Source of the DNA: Hamiltosporidium tvaerminnensis
Lineage: Eukaryota; Microsporidia; Dubosqiidae
Direction: 5' to 3'
Assembly: GCA_022605425.2 (NCBI GenBank)
Contig: JAKIMF020000001.1
Span: forward strand, 2,048,501 to 2,112,500
Length of the DNA stretch: 64,000 bases
This document shows, piece by piece, positions 1 to 9,994 of this stretch. The notes under the pieces were generated by a model. The model saw only the letters and a program-made list of their open reading frames with translations. It had not been told where the DNA came from and did not search any database. A program made the position numbers and the translations under genes. Each line of letters begins with the position of its first letter. Within the stretch, counting starts at the first letter, position 1.

Positions 1-2
1 TT

Positions 3-1184
3 ATAAATATCACTGACACAATTAAAAATGAAATTTCTGATAAAATTAAATGTTTATCTGAAAATTCTTTTAGAATAATTGGTTGTTGTGTTCAGATAGA
101 TAACAAAAATATATTTCATTCTTTAATAAGCTTTATAGATCCACCAAGAAATACTGTAGAGGAATCTATAAAATGGTGCCAAAATGAAAATATAAATATT
201 ATTGTAATTACTGGTGATTCTCTTCTAACTACAAAAAGTATTTGTAATGAAGTAGGAATTATTGAGAATTCAAAAGAAGTATTTTTAAGTGGAATTGAAT
301 TTTACAATATGAAAGAAATGGAATTTCAAGAAATTTTACCTCATTTAAAAATTATTTATCGAGCTGAACCTAAACATAAACTTAGATTGATTTCTTTGTT
401 AAAGAAAAAAGGAGACTATGTTTTAATGTGTGGAGATGGAGTCAATGATGTTCTGGCAATTAAAGCAAGTGACTTTGGAGTTGGAATGGGAAGTGGAACA
501 GAAATATGCAAAGAAACAAGTGACTGTATAATTAAAGACGATGATTTTTCCAAAATAGTAGAATGCATTCAAGAAGGTAGAACAGGATTACACAACGTGT
601 TTTGTATTTTAAAATATTTATTGAGTTCAAATTTAGGAGAATTAATTTTAATAGGATTGTGTTATTTTAATAATATAAAACCATGCTTTAATTCCTATCA
701 ACTTATGTTTATAAACATGTTAACTGATGGTCTTCCTGCTTGCTTTTTATGTTTTAATAAAAAAGGGAAATGTAAAGCAAATTATTTTACAATTATTAGA
801 GGAATACTTATAGGATTTTATATAGGAATTGGTGGTTTTTTAGTTTACAAAAATACCCTTCAAAATATATTTTATAATACAAAAGTGCAAGAAAATCCTG
901 GATTAGCCCTCACATTTATTTTATTTTCCGAAATGGTAAATTCTTTAAATAATATAGATTTGAATGAAAGTATATTTTTAACCTATCAAAATAATTTTAA
1001 GGTGGTAGGTTGTGTGGTTATGTGTGTTAGTATTTTAATTGGTGCTATCAAACATGGTAGAATATGTGGTTATATGGGAATTGAAAATGTTGATGTTTCT
1101 GAGGCTTTATTTGTGCTTTCATTATCTTTTGGAGTTTTGGTTATTGATGAGATTATGAAGGTTTTGAATAGATTATTATATTAA
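3..1184 (+). CDS. SERCA-type (P2A) Ca2+-transporting P-type ATPase, C-terminal part (5' end outside window)
   Basis: Open from the window edge to the stop at 1182-1184 (393 codons visible), so the gene begins upstream of base 1; the ATG at 309 is internal. Visible in order: DPPR followed by the TGDS motif of the phosphorylation domain (about 150-230), the hinge motif GDGVND (about 431-448), then six hydrophobic segments equivalent to M5-M10. Residues matching the SERCA calcium ligands are present: Asn and Glu in M5 (SSNLGE), Asn and Asp in M6 (NMLTDGLPA) and Glu in M8 (FSEMVNSLN). The M5 Glu argues for a two-site SERCA-like pump rather than a PMR1 type; this rests on my recall of the families. 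The nucleotide-binding domain, the phosphorylated Asp and M1-M4 lie outside the window. Expected role: ATP-driven Ca2+ uptake into the ER or a related compartment. Confidence 0.9.
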   Translation: MNITDTIKNEISDKIKCLSENSFRIIGCCVQIDNKNIFHSLISFIDPPRNTVEESIKWCQNENINIIVITGDSLLTTKSICNEVGIIENSKEVFLSGIEFYNMKEMEFQEILPHLKIIYRAEPKHKLRLISLLKKKGDYVLMCGDGVNDVLAIKASDFGVGMGSGTEICKETSDCIIKDDDFSKIVECIQEGRTGLHNVFCILKYLLSSNLGELILIGLCYFNNIKPCFNSYQLMFINMLTDGLPACFLCFNKKGKCKANYFTIIRGILIGFYIGIGGFLVYKNTLQNIFYNTKVQENPGLALTFILFSEMVNSLNNIDLNESIFLTYQNNFKVVGCVVMCVSILIGAIKHGRICGYMGIENVDVSEALFVLSLSFGVLVIDEIMKVLNRLLY

Positions 1185-1294
1185 ATAATGGTTTTCTTGG
1201 TTTTTCTATTCTAAATATTTTTTTGATTTTTATTAATAGATCTGATATAGATTGGATATTAAACATTTAAGCTTTCACTAATATTAATTAAAAT

Positions 1295-1480
1295 TACTTT
1301 GCAAGAATCGCTTCAAATTTTTGAAACTGGAAAACTTCTGTTGTATGATATATCAGCCAATTGGTTGGGTCTTATTTATAAGTGTAGTGTTGCAATAATA
1401 CCTCATGCGAAATCAAAGATATTACTGCAACTAAATATTCTATAATGTCTTTTAAAAAGCTCCAAATATCAGAATAATAT
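1295..1480 (+). mobile_element. R4/Dong-like retroelement relic, fragment of the 3' coding end
   Basis: Diverged match to the region just after the endonuclease of the long copy at 30821-34679 (its positions about 34095-34250). The string reading CTTATTTATAAGTGTAGTGTTG is almost unchanged, but the frame is lost. It lies 110 bp downstream of the Ca2+ ATPase stop. This is one of about ten copies of the family in the window. Confidence 0.7.
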
Positions 1481-1840
1481 ATATTTTAATATTATCTAAT
1501 CGATAATTCTTGAAAAAACACTCAAACATTTCTTTAGATTAATAAAAGATAAAGGTTCGGATCAAATGTTCTTAAGTCTGAGAGAATGCATCTAGAAAGT
1601 AACATATAGAACCGAAAAATAGAAACCGCATAATAACCCAAAGATAGAAATAATACGTGAATAGATTGCAGGAAACGAATAGTACATTACGAACCACAGA
1701 ATGTTTAAAAATGACCTGAATGAATAAATTAACTTAACATCTAGTAGAATTCTTAAATATAAGATAGGTAAAATAAAATAGGAAGATAAAATAAAATCGA
1801 CAATTTCAACAGGAAAAAATAACTTACTTATAAATCAATT
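1481..1840. other. AT-rich intergenic stretch, nothing recognised
   Basis: No open frame or repeat was recognised between the R4/Dong-like fragment and the LINE relic that follows. Confidence 0.5.
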
Positions 1841-2425
1841 TATTTGTCCTTGACAATAAGCCCTTCACGATCTTTGACCTCCCACAGTAATGTTTGCTAC
1901 CGATATGTTTCCAGCGCAACATTCAAACAGTCTTCTACTCCTAGAAGTCGGGCGGTCTTTTCGAATTGATCCATCCAGCGAGTCTTGGGTCTTCCTATCT
2001 TTCTTTTCCGACTGGTATATGAGTCAAAACTTTGAAAGGTATGCGATGTTTCCCCATTTTTAGTAGGTGTCCTACTTAGCGGAGTCTGTTCAGACAGGAT
2101 AAGTCTACTATTGGCATATCCTTTAATTCGATGGAGAGTTCTTTATTGTATCATTTCCTCGCCCTGCCATTTTCTTCTTTAGGTCTATAAATACCTCTCA
2201 GTACTTTACTTTCGAACACCGCTAGTCTTTGCTCATCAGTCTTCTTCACAGCCCTAGATTCTGATCCATATATGAGAACAGGTCTCAGCAGCGTTTTGTA
2301 GAGCATGACTTTTGTCTTCCTAGTGATGAGCTTAGACTTAAAGTTCTTGAAGAGACTATAATAGCAGTTGTTCCTCGCCTGGATTCTTTTTTCAATTTCA
2401 TTAGGGCTTATGTTGTAAATCAATG
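1840..2425 (-). mobile_element. LINE (non-LTR retrotransposon) relic, C-terminal end of reverse transcriptase
   Basis: The minus strand keeps a 90-codon open piece (2151-2423) with the features of the region after the RT domain in CR1/RTE/Jockey-like LINEs: MLYKTLLRPVLIYGSES followed by a KTDEQRLAVFE segment. Beyond its stop the reading continues in broken form: NRLR, then a stop where Trp is usual, then GHLLKM, and later GRPKTRWMD. These are typical of the LINE C-terminus. The 3' tail ends near 1840-1860. A second copy is at 20655-21380. Several stops and frameshifts make it dead. Confidence 0.8.
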
Positions 2426-2439
2426 TATAATTATAAATT

Positions 2440-2665
2440 TTAATTTACTTACTTTTCTTTTCTCTTTTACCAATCAGTGTCGAGGATAACCAAATGAAAT
2501 TTTCATTCATTTCTTTTAATCTTTTATAACTCGGATTAATGGAGATTAGCCTATAGTCCGGTTTGGTTTATACCCTACCAGAATGGAAGTAATGATTAAC
2601 ATGAATTTTACATACTTATTACCGGGTAGAAAGTTTTAATATCGTTATTCTTCCTCAATTCTATA
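2440..2665. repeat. Degenerate dispersed repeat (family 2), copy 1
   Basis: Around 2548-2660 this stretch aligns by eye with 18019-18125 and, in part, with 5395-5500. Shared strings are TAGTC(C/T)GGTTTG and AGAAAGTTTT. It abuts the LINE relic, so it may be part of that element (for example its 5' region), but this is inference. Confidence 0.4.
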
Positions 2666-2811
2666 TAATATAAGAAAAAAATAAAAGAACGCTTTAATTT
2701 ATAAAAAAAATATTCTTTTTTTAATTTGTTTAAAACTGGTCATTAGATTTTGTGATCTTATATACGATCTAAAAAATTAATAAATATTTAAAGGTAATTT
2801 CAATTCAAAAC

Positions 2812-4295
2812 ATGGGTAATCTATTTTTTTTTCTTCTTTCAATTGATTTTATATCAGTCAGATAGGAAACGAAATTATTCACCTGAAAATGATGATAATG
2901 ATGTTCCGTCTAAGTTGTGTTATTCATCAGAGATATAAATGAACAAAATAATTGAAATTCAACAAGAAAATACAAATTCAGACGATATTAGAGATAGGAT
3001 TGAAAAAAACTGGGGGACTGTACTTGAAAATATAAATAATTATATAAGAAGTGTGGAGGAGTCACGGAATCAAAAGCTTCCACAGTCTGAGGTGTATTCG
3101 AATGTTTCGAATGGACTAGGAATACTCACAAAGTTTTTTAATACCTACGGTTATGCACCCGAGCAGAACAAAAATCCTGAGTTCGAGATTTCTGTTGACT
3201 CATGGGACGAAAAAATATTTATAGATGAATTTAATGAGATGAGAGGCTATGTTAAAAATACAAATATTGGTCACCCAGAATTCTTGGATAAAATATTTAA
3301 TTTTTCAAGGAAATTAATATTGGTTGAACGAATATTGTTTCAATCTCTTACAAAGAGTGTTATCATAAAAACTATGAAAAAATTTGGATTTGAATACTTT
3401 ATTATTGAAATTTTAATCTAGAAAAATTATGTTTTACTTAAAGATTTAATCATCTTTGTGTATAAATACAGGGATAATTTTGAAATAATGTTAAAAGATA
3501 ACTTTGTTTTGTACATATTTTTTCAATTCGAAGTAATTATGGTGAAACTAGAAGAGGAAATCGCACACAAGCTAAATCCTCAAGACTTGGCTTTAATGTA
3601 CATCGAAAGAAATAGAATTCTTTGTAATCTGGAAAAAAAATTATTCATCTTAAATCATATATTTTCTCAGATTTTGTTTGTCATGAAGGATGGATATTTA
3701 ACTGCAAACACATATTTTGCAACAGCTTATTTGAATTATTTCTTTTGCTCACAAAACTGATATACGATAGTTACGGTCCGAATAATTTTGAATATTATGA
3801 ATGATCTGATATTTTCACTTAGTTTTTTTGTTATAGAAAATTTAAACGTCAATTTTTTGTCTTCAATACTTTCTTTTATAAAGAATATATTCAATGTAAG
3901 TTTTGGCGTTAATACTTTGTTAAGCAAATTTACACTTATCATGATTAAATACTCTGAACCCGATTTTTTATGGAAAATATTATAATGCTAAAAAAATACA
4001 CTGAACTCTACAACTCAGAAATAAAAGATAAATATTTTAAATAACATACAATAACCTCGCCAAATTGACCAATGATAAAGTTATCACACTAAAAAGTTTT
4101 GATATAAAAGAATGGGTGAGATTTTTGATTCAAAACCAAATGTGTTTTATTTTAAAAAACAACACTTTTTTCAATTATCGATTAGTCAAATCTTTTAAAA
4201 CTAATCTCAAAAGCAATATTTACACATCAATTGAGACAGAATTGATATATATTTCAAAGCTACTTGATAGAAATTTGTTTATAAATGATATTTGA
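2812..4295 (+). pseudogene. Decayed protein-coding gene, probably once a secreted or membrane-anchored protein
   Basis: Several open pieces lie end to end. An ATG at 2812 begins a short hydrophobic signal-like peptide (MGNLFFFLLSIDFI), next to a T run at which the frame shifts. The following frame then runs through 2939-3421, 3458-3760 and 3788-3985, the same frame interrupted only by single stops (TAA 2936, TAG 3419, TGA 3758, TAA 3983). A further piece, 4065-4295, is in another frame. The pieces are not low-complexity: 2939-3421 is acidic, charged and protein-like (160 codons). Read together they suggest a gene of about 450-480 codons that has collected stops and frameshifts. I do not recognise the family. 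It lies between two repeat patches. Alternatively, 2939-3421 alone could be a short functional gene. Confidence 0.5.
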
Positions 4296-5040
4296 TATTG
4301 TTTTATATGTTTTCTTTCGAAATAAAGTATTTCCTATTTAATAATAAAAAAATACTTAAAGATTTGTTTTAATATGTATATTGAAATTAAATTCCTTCAT
4401 TAACAAGATTAGTCTAGCATCATAATATTTCTTTTATTTTTATCTTTTTTTCCACCTAATTAGGTATCATTTTATTTATACTAAATAATTCCGGAATGAT
4501 AGGATTTTGTAAAAATTATATCTCTTTTATTTAGCAATGATTCAGATTCGGGGTTTAGTTCGTTTAATATTAATATTTAGTTGAGTCGGAAAACGAAGAT
4601 CGTATTCAATACGGGTTTTATATTGATTGTTTGTGTCTACTTTTATATTACCGACTAGTATTATGATATATATGAGGAGAATAACTGCGTTTATAAACGC
4701 TTAATTTAAAATTGCGACCGATTTTTTATATTATCTTTAGAATAAAAGCTTTAAATCAATCAATTAAACTTAAAAATTTCCGCAAATTTTCAATACTAAA
4801 GCGTGAAATATATACCGCTTGTTAATTTATACTTTATGCTTTCTGGAATAAACTAATACCTTTTGTTTCTACTTATAATTCGCGAAAAGTGACCTAACAG
4901 AGTTTTATTTATTATTTAATTATTTATTCCATTCCCTGTTATTTCTAGATCTTGACGTTAACGGTTAGAAAATTAAAGTATCCTGTGGCTGGTCAAGGTT
5001 TTATCTTTTCTTAGGTCTATTTTTCCTTCAAAAGAGCTCG
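4296..5040. other. AT-rich intergenic stretch, nothing recognised
   Basis: No supported gene, RNA or repeat was found between the decayed gene and the SINE-like copy. Local GC rises slightly towards 5040. Confidence 0.5.
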
Positions 5041-5044
5041 TGTT

Positions 5045-5278
5045 AAGGTTAGAATCGTCGAAAATACAGCCCTGCACGAGGCGTACGTCCGCGGTAATAC
5101 CCCCACTAGTCTTTTCCAGTGTGTTTTTTACTTTTTTGAGTTTCATAACAAGGTGGTTTTAAAGGGTGGGTCGTCAGTCTTACGCATAACTCCAACCTGG
5201 AGGACTAGTCCTTTTTAGTCGCCTCTTACGGCAAGCAGAATATACTCTTAACCATTCTTCCTCTGGCATGGTCAGGTA
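5045..5278 (-). repeat. SINE-like / internally deleted LINE repeat, copy A
   Basis: The reverse complement matches the repeats at 23484-23719 and 40053-40290 over their whole length, including the CTTGCCGTAAGAGGCGACTAA segment, the GGTTTTAAAG segment and the 3' tail reading CTCGTGCAGGGCTGTA. It is more GC-rich than its surroundings. It is diverged and has no coding capacity. Confidence 0.75.
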
Positions 5279-5389
5279 TTAAGGTGCCAAACCGTTTCAG
5301 CATCAACATTTTCTCCTATTTCCCATTCGAATCTCTTAATTTTATGTTAGATAAGCAATAGACCGATTCTTGAATAACTTCATGGGCTT

Positions 5390-5570
5390 CGAGACAGTTC
5401 CTTTGTTTCTTTAATCTTTTTAAATTCAAGATTATAGGTGATGGGGATAGATTATCATTGGTTTATCTTCCACCGAAAGTACAAACAATGATTTTTACGT
5501 GATAAGTCACACTTATTTCTAAGCAGATGGTTTTTGATAAGGTTATATTTTCTGGAAGATGGTTTTTCTG
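5390..5570. repeat. Degenerate dispersed repeat (family 2), copy 2
   Basis: Partial match to 2480-2660 and 17950-18125, seen in the GGTTTA...CACC...CAAACAATGAT stretch near 5457-5495. It sits on the 5' side of the minus-strand SINE-like copy A. Confidence 0.35.
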
Positions 5571-5629
5571 AGTATTCTACTTTAAAAATTGCAGTAGGTC
5601 TTTAAAAAAAAATAATCCATAATTCTCTT

Positions 5630-6705
5630 TATCCCAACTTGCAAAACTATATAAGGAAATAGAAAAACGAAAACTCCATTCAAAGTTATATAATGCAAGA
5701 AAAAATGAACTTGTGAGTGTTAGTGACTCTTCAAGATGGTTAAAGAGAGAGAATATTAGGCCGCGTGATGAAGCAGTGTTCTGCTATATCCAGGATAGAA
5801 ATGTATTCTGGGGAGCAGATGATATGTGTCAACATTGCGAATAGTCTGGTAAGACTGCAGATTATCTAGCAACTAGATGTGAAAAAATGCTAGGCCATGA
5901 CTACACTAGACGGCATAATGAAGTGGTTAGATGCCTACACCTACTTCTTCTAAATAGATATAAGTTTAGATCTTCAAAACGAATAAGGAGTCACTCAGTT
6001 CAAGAAATTCTTGATAATGAGTATACAGAGATAAGAGTGGACATCAGAATTAAAACTGATGTTAAAATTCGGAATAACAGACCGGACATATTTATTTTAG
6101 ACAGGAAAAATATTGAGATAAAAACTCATTGAAGTAGGAATCACTTCCCAAGATTCACTTCAAATAGTTGAAACTGAAAAACTTAGGAAGTATGACCTGC
6201 TAGCCAATGATTTGGGTCTTATTTATAAGTGTAGTGTTGAGATAATCTCTTATATGATGACCTGGGACGGTATTGTGACAAAATACCATAAATCTCATCC
6301 TAAAAGACTAGAAATACCCATGAATGTAGAGGCATACATTCAGTCTATAGTACTTAAGAAAACAGTCGAAACAATTTCCTTTGATCAATGAAGAGGACTT
6401 GAGTCAGCACTAAATGCCGAAGAGAGCTGGGAGAGAGCGTCAATGGGTGTTATTATGAGATCAGAGATGCATGAGGAACCAACACCCCCTTTAAAAGGAG
6501 AGAAGAGAGAGGAAGATGATGCAAAAAATTTTAAACCAAAAAATAAAGAACCCCTTATTTCACAAGGAGGAACCACTTTAGAGGAACCGACCAATAACAT
6601 AAATGAAGAGTCGGATTTGGAAGAAGAGACAATAGTGGTTAAAGAGGTAGAAGAAAACATATAAAAATGTTAAAAATATTTTAACCCAGAATTTTATTAA
6701 ATAAA
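5630..6705 (+). mobile_element. R4/Dong-like retroelement, 5'-truncated dead copy
   Basis: Starts abruptly inside the coding region (equivalent to about 33590 of the long copy) and runs through the zinc knuckle, the restriction-like endonuclease and the acidic C-terminus to the shared 3' end (TTAACCCAGAATTTTATTAAAT). In-frame stops interrupt it: TAG in the knuckle near 5843-5845 (CE then stop, where the long copy has CG), TGA near 6130 after a small frameshift, and TGA near 6388. At the GACCTGCTAGCC site it has no extra CT, so its frame continues there, unlike the 30.8 kb copy. 5' truncation is the usual product of target-primed reverse transcription. Confidence 0.9.
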
Positions 6706-8650
6706 ATTTTTACGTTCATTTGTTGTTTTGAATTTATCTTTGAGCAGATATAAAATGAGAATATTTCTAAACAATTTTGACCTCAAATATGAGTTTTAAG
6801 GGTGATTCGTTGCGTTATACTATTACGTGTTGTTAATCTCGTTGAAAGAAGATCACTTTACTTTCATCAGAAAAATAGAGTATTTTATTGATTTATCACC
6901 TTAAACTTCCTAGTGTAAATAAAAATTTTAGATAATTAATTGAAGCTGTTCGGTCTCACTCGGTCCATTTACTCGTATATTTGTTGTTTTAAATATATGC
7001 ATTTCAATATTTTTAAGTAATTTCCTAATATAAATTTAATTTTTTTTTAATCAGAATATAGTGCTTTTCTGAGCTACTCGCTTTTAATATTTTTAGGACA
7101 TTAGGTCATTGTTTATTGTTTGTGCTGTTAGGCTTGATATTTATTTTTATTACATTCAACTTTCTTTTTGATCGGCACAAATTTATGTAAAGCATTTTCC
7201 TAGTCTAAAAAATACAGTTTTTGTGCCGACATGATGTATTTGATTAGTAAATAATTATAAATCTTCTTATTATCGTTATTGAAGCTTTTTTAATCTAATA
7301 GGGTACAATATTCCAAGATATTATTTAGAGTAGGCATTTTATTATACCAATACCAAAGATATAAATAAATCATCGAGGAAAAAGCGATGCCCATTAACTT
7401 TAATCTATAATGTTTATGCATCAGTACAAAAAAGCTTAAAAATATAATTCAAGTTGAGTGAAGTTCTCTGAATTTTTTTGAATTTTTAAAATCTCAATAG
7501 TCAAAACTGAAATATTTATCAATGCTATTCTTATTATATAAAAAAATCAGAAAGATTTTCATTAAAGGTATAGCGCCTAATTTTTTTAATCATTTAAACG
7601 TTTCAATTTGTGTTACATTTTATTTCTGCGAAGTGATATTTATTGTATAAAATTATCAATAACACAAATTAACTTTAATGGGTTCTATTTCTAGTCAGAT
7701 CACTTTATTTGTGTCTTACTTTTTTAAACCAACTAAAATTCCGAGGTGCATCGCCAGTGCATTATTATTCAATTATATAATAAATTTTAAATTCATTTTT
7801 ATTTAAGACTATAATAACGAAATTATAATCTATAATTATTATAGAATAAACTATGTTTTTTTGTTAATATATGATCATTATCTATTAAATACGCTTAAAT
7901 TTCAAAAAAAAATATTTTAGATTCGAGTCATTCAATCCTGTTTTGTTTCACTTAATATAAACAAATTTTTATGAACCAAGGAATAATTAGATTTTTTACA
8001 TATTTCAATCTATTGGATTAAGTGTAAGCAAACATTATCAAAAGTCTATTTTAATTCTTTTTAAGAAATAAGAATAATTTATTGATGAAGATACTTTGAA
8101 ATTTACTTTTTTTGTTGTATTTAATTATTTGGCAAAAACATCAAATTTTTGTGAATCTTTTAATAAGCATTTTTCTTTATGTAGAACACTTACCATTTAT
8201 TTGATTTTAAAAATTAATTTTGTAGCTATTTATCAAATTTATTCCGAAAATATCTCTTTCATTTAAAATATCATCTATAAATTGCTGAATTAATCCCATT
8301 TAATCATATTTTTAAAATACTTAATTATATGAAACATTTAGTACAACAGAAATTATTTATATAAGCATTTTACAGCTAAGTATATAGCAAAAATCTTCTC
8401 TTCGGATGAAATACAAAAATTTTTATTTTCAAATTTATAGTTTCTTTTCGCTTATTGAAAAAAATATTCAATAAAAATTTCATTATTCCCATTTTTTTAA
8501 TATAAAAAATTCTTAATTTTATAATTTAATAGCGACTATTCAAATTTAATTTTTGTATTTTTATAAAATTTTACTATGGAAAGTTCATTATTCTAAATTC
8601 CAAAATCTATTAAAAAATTTTATACAATTGAAATTTAAATAATCGAGATT
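6706..8650. other. About 1.9 kb AT-rich intergenic stretch without a gene
   Basis: No open frame longer than about 60 codons is supported. The only structure noticed is a perfect 10-bp inverted repeat at 7172-7181 / 7220-7229. The last 30 bases carry the start-proximal motif of the next gene. Confidence 0.6.
7172..7229. repeat. Perfect 10-bp inverted repeat with 38-base loop
   Basis: TCGGCACAAA at 7172-7181 is exactly mirrored by TTTGTGCCGA at 7220-7229. The arms are far more GC-rich than their surroundings, so chance is unlikely. It could be a remnant of a terminal-inverted-repeat element or a hairpin; no gene is attached to it. Confidence 0.5.
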
Positions 8651-8656
8651 ACCCAT
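8651..8656 (+). promoter_or_regulatory. CCC start-proximal motif of the SPB4-like gene
   Basis: ACCCAT lies 6 bases upstream of the ATG at 8663. The same CCC signal precedes at least nine other genes in this window (minus strand: GGG on the top strand). It supports the chosen start. Confidence 0.6.
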
Positions 8657-8662
8657 TACGAA

Positions 8663-9994
8663 ATGGAATTTACTAAACTAGAAATAACGGAAAATATAAA
8701 ATATGTTTTAAATGAAAATGGATTTTCAAATTCAACTGAAGTACAGCAAAAAGTTATTCCTTTATTTCTTAAGAAAAAAGATTTAATAGTTAAAGCAATG
8801 ACAGGGAGTGGTAAAACGTTGTCTTTTTTGATTCCGATTGCAAACTTTTTAGATATAAATACATCGAAAGTGATTAAATGTATTATTATAGCTCCAACGA
8901 GAGAATTGGCAAATCAAATTGCGGAAGTGGTAAAAATGTTTAAATCTGTATCGTCGTATATTTTAATTGGGGGTGAGCCTATCGAAAATGATCTTAAAAT
9001 TATAGATTCATCTGAAATAAACACATTGATTGTTACGCCTGGCAGATTCAATGAAATAATTAATTTACGACCAGAAAAATTTAAAAGTGTAGAATATCTC
9101 ATTTTAGACGAAGCTGATAAATTATTGAGTATTGGATTTAAAGTATCGGTATTGAATATAATTTCTAAATTACCTAAAAACAGAACCACGTGTCTTTTTT
9201 CTGCTACGATAGATAAATCGATATTAAATTTTACAAAACTTAACTTAAAAAACCCAATTTCTGTTTCTATCAATTCAGATATAATTCCAGATAAATTAAA
9301 AATTTATTATATAAAAACATCACCAAAACATAAAATATCTTTGTTAAAAAATTTCTTAGAGAAGAAATCTATAATATTTTTTACAACTTGCGCACAGGTC
9401 GACTTTTTTTATGATTTATTTACAAAAATGAATATCAGTGGAATACTTAGAATACATAGAAAGGTAAAACAAATAGAAAGAAATAAAATTTATGAAGATT
9501 TTCATAAAACTGGTAGATGGTTATTCTGTACCGATGTAGCTTCGCGTGGTATTGATTTTAAAAATATATACACTGTAATTCATTATGATATTCCTGTAGA
9601 TCCACTAAATTTTTTTCACCGATCTGGAAGAACCGGAAGAAATGGAAATACCGGAGAGGTTTTTCTTTTTTTAATGGAAAACGAAATTAAATATATAAAT
9701 TATCTGAAAATAAAAAACATTGATACTGAAGAATATGAGTGTAAAGATACTTCTAAACGTACATCTAATATTGAAATAGATAATGAAATTACTGAGTTGG
9801 CTACAAAAGCAGTCATTTCTTATCTTAGATCGTATAAGGAACATACATTGTCTTATCTTTTAAACATCAAAGATTTAAACCAAGAAGAAATCGCACAAGC
9901 ATATTTTTTGAAAAAAATACCCGAAAATATTTTTTATACGAAAAATAAAAACAGATTTGGAATATACAAGACTGCAAAAAAAATTAAGAAATAA
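8663..9994 (+). CDS. SPB4: DEAD-box ATP-dependent RNA helicase, SPB4/DDX55-like
   Basis: 443 residues with a complete helicase core: Q-motif region (about 1-30), motif I TGSGKT (47-52), Ia PTREL (78-82), TPGR, DEAD (149-152), SAT (180-182), then the second RecA domain with CTDVASRGID and HRSGRTGR. The line IIFFTTCAQVDFFYDLF and the HRKVKQIERNKIYEDF stretch match the SPB4/DDX55 subfamily as I know it, which acts in 60S ribosomal subunit maturation in the nucleolus. The protein is shorter than yeast Spb4 (about 600 residues), mostly through a trimmed C-terminal tail, as is usual in Microsporidia. It stands alone, with long empty flanks. Another DEAD-box subfamily is possible but less likely. 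Confidence 0.85.
   Translation: MEFTKLEITENIKYVLNENGFSNSTEVQQKVIPLFLKKKDLIVKAMTGSGKTLSFLIPIANFLDINTSKVIKCIIIAPTRELANQIAEVVKMFKSVSSYILIGGEPIENDLKIIDSSEINTLIVTPGRFNEIINLRPEKFKSVEYLILDEADKLLSIGFKVSVLNIISKLPKNRTTCLFSATIDKSILNFTKLNLKNPISVSINSDIIPDKLKIYYIKTSPKHKISLLKNFLEKKSIIFFTTCAQVDFFYDLFTKMNISGILRIHRKVKQIERNKIYEDFHKTGRWLFCTDVASRGIDFKNIYTVIHYDIPVDPLNFFHRSGRTGRNGNTGEVFLFLMENEIKYINYLKIKNIDTEEYECKDTSKRTSNIEIDNEITELATKAVISYLRSYKEHTLSYLLNIKDLNQEEIAQAYFLKKIPENIFYTKNKNRFGIYKTAKKIKK

Noticed and set aside
3458-3760. A separate 100-residue gene starting at 3458.
   Set aside because: The first codon is GTG, and the frame continues from the preceding piece across one stop, so it is part of the decayed gene.
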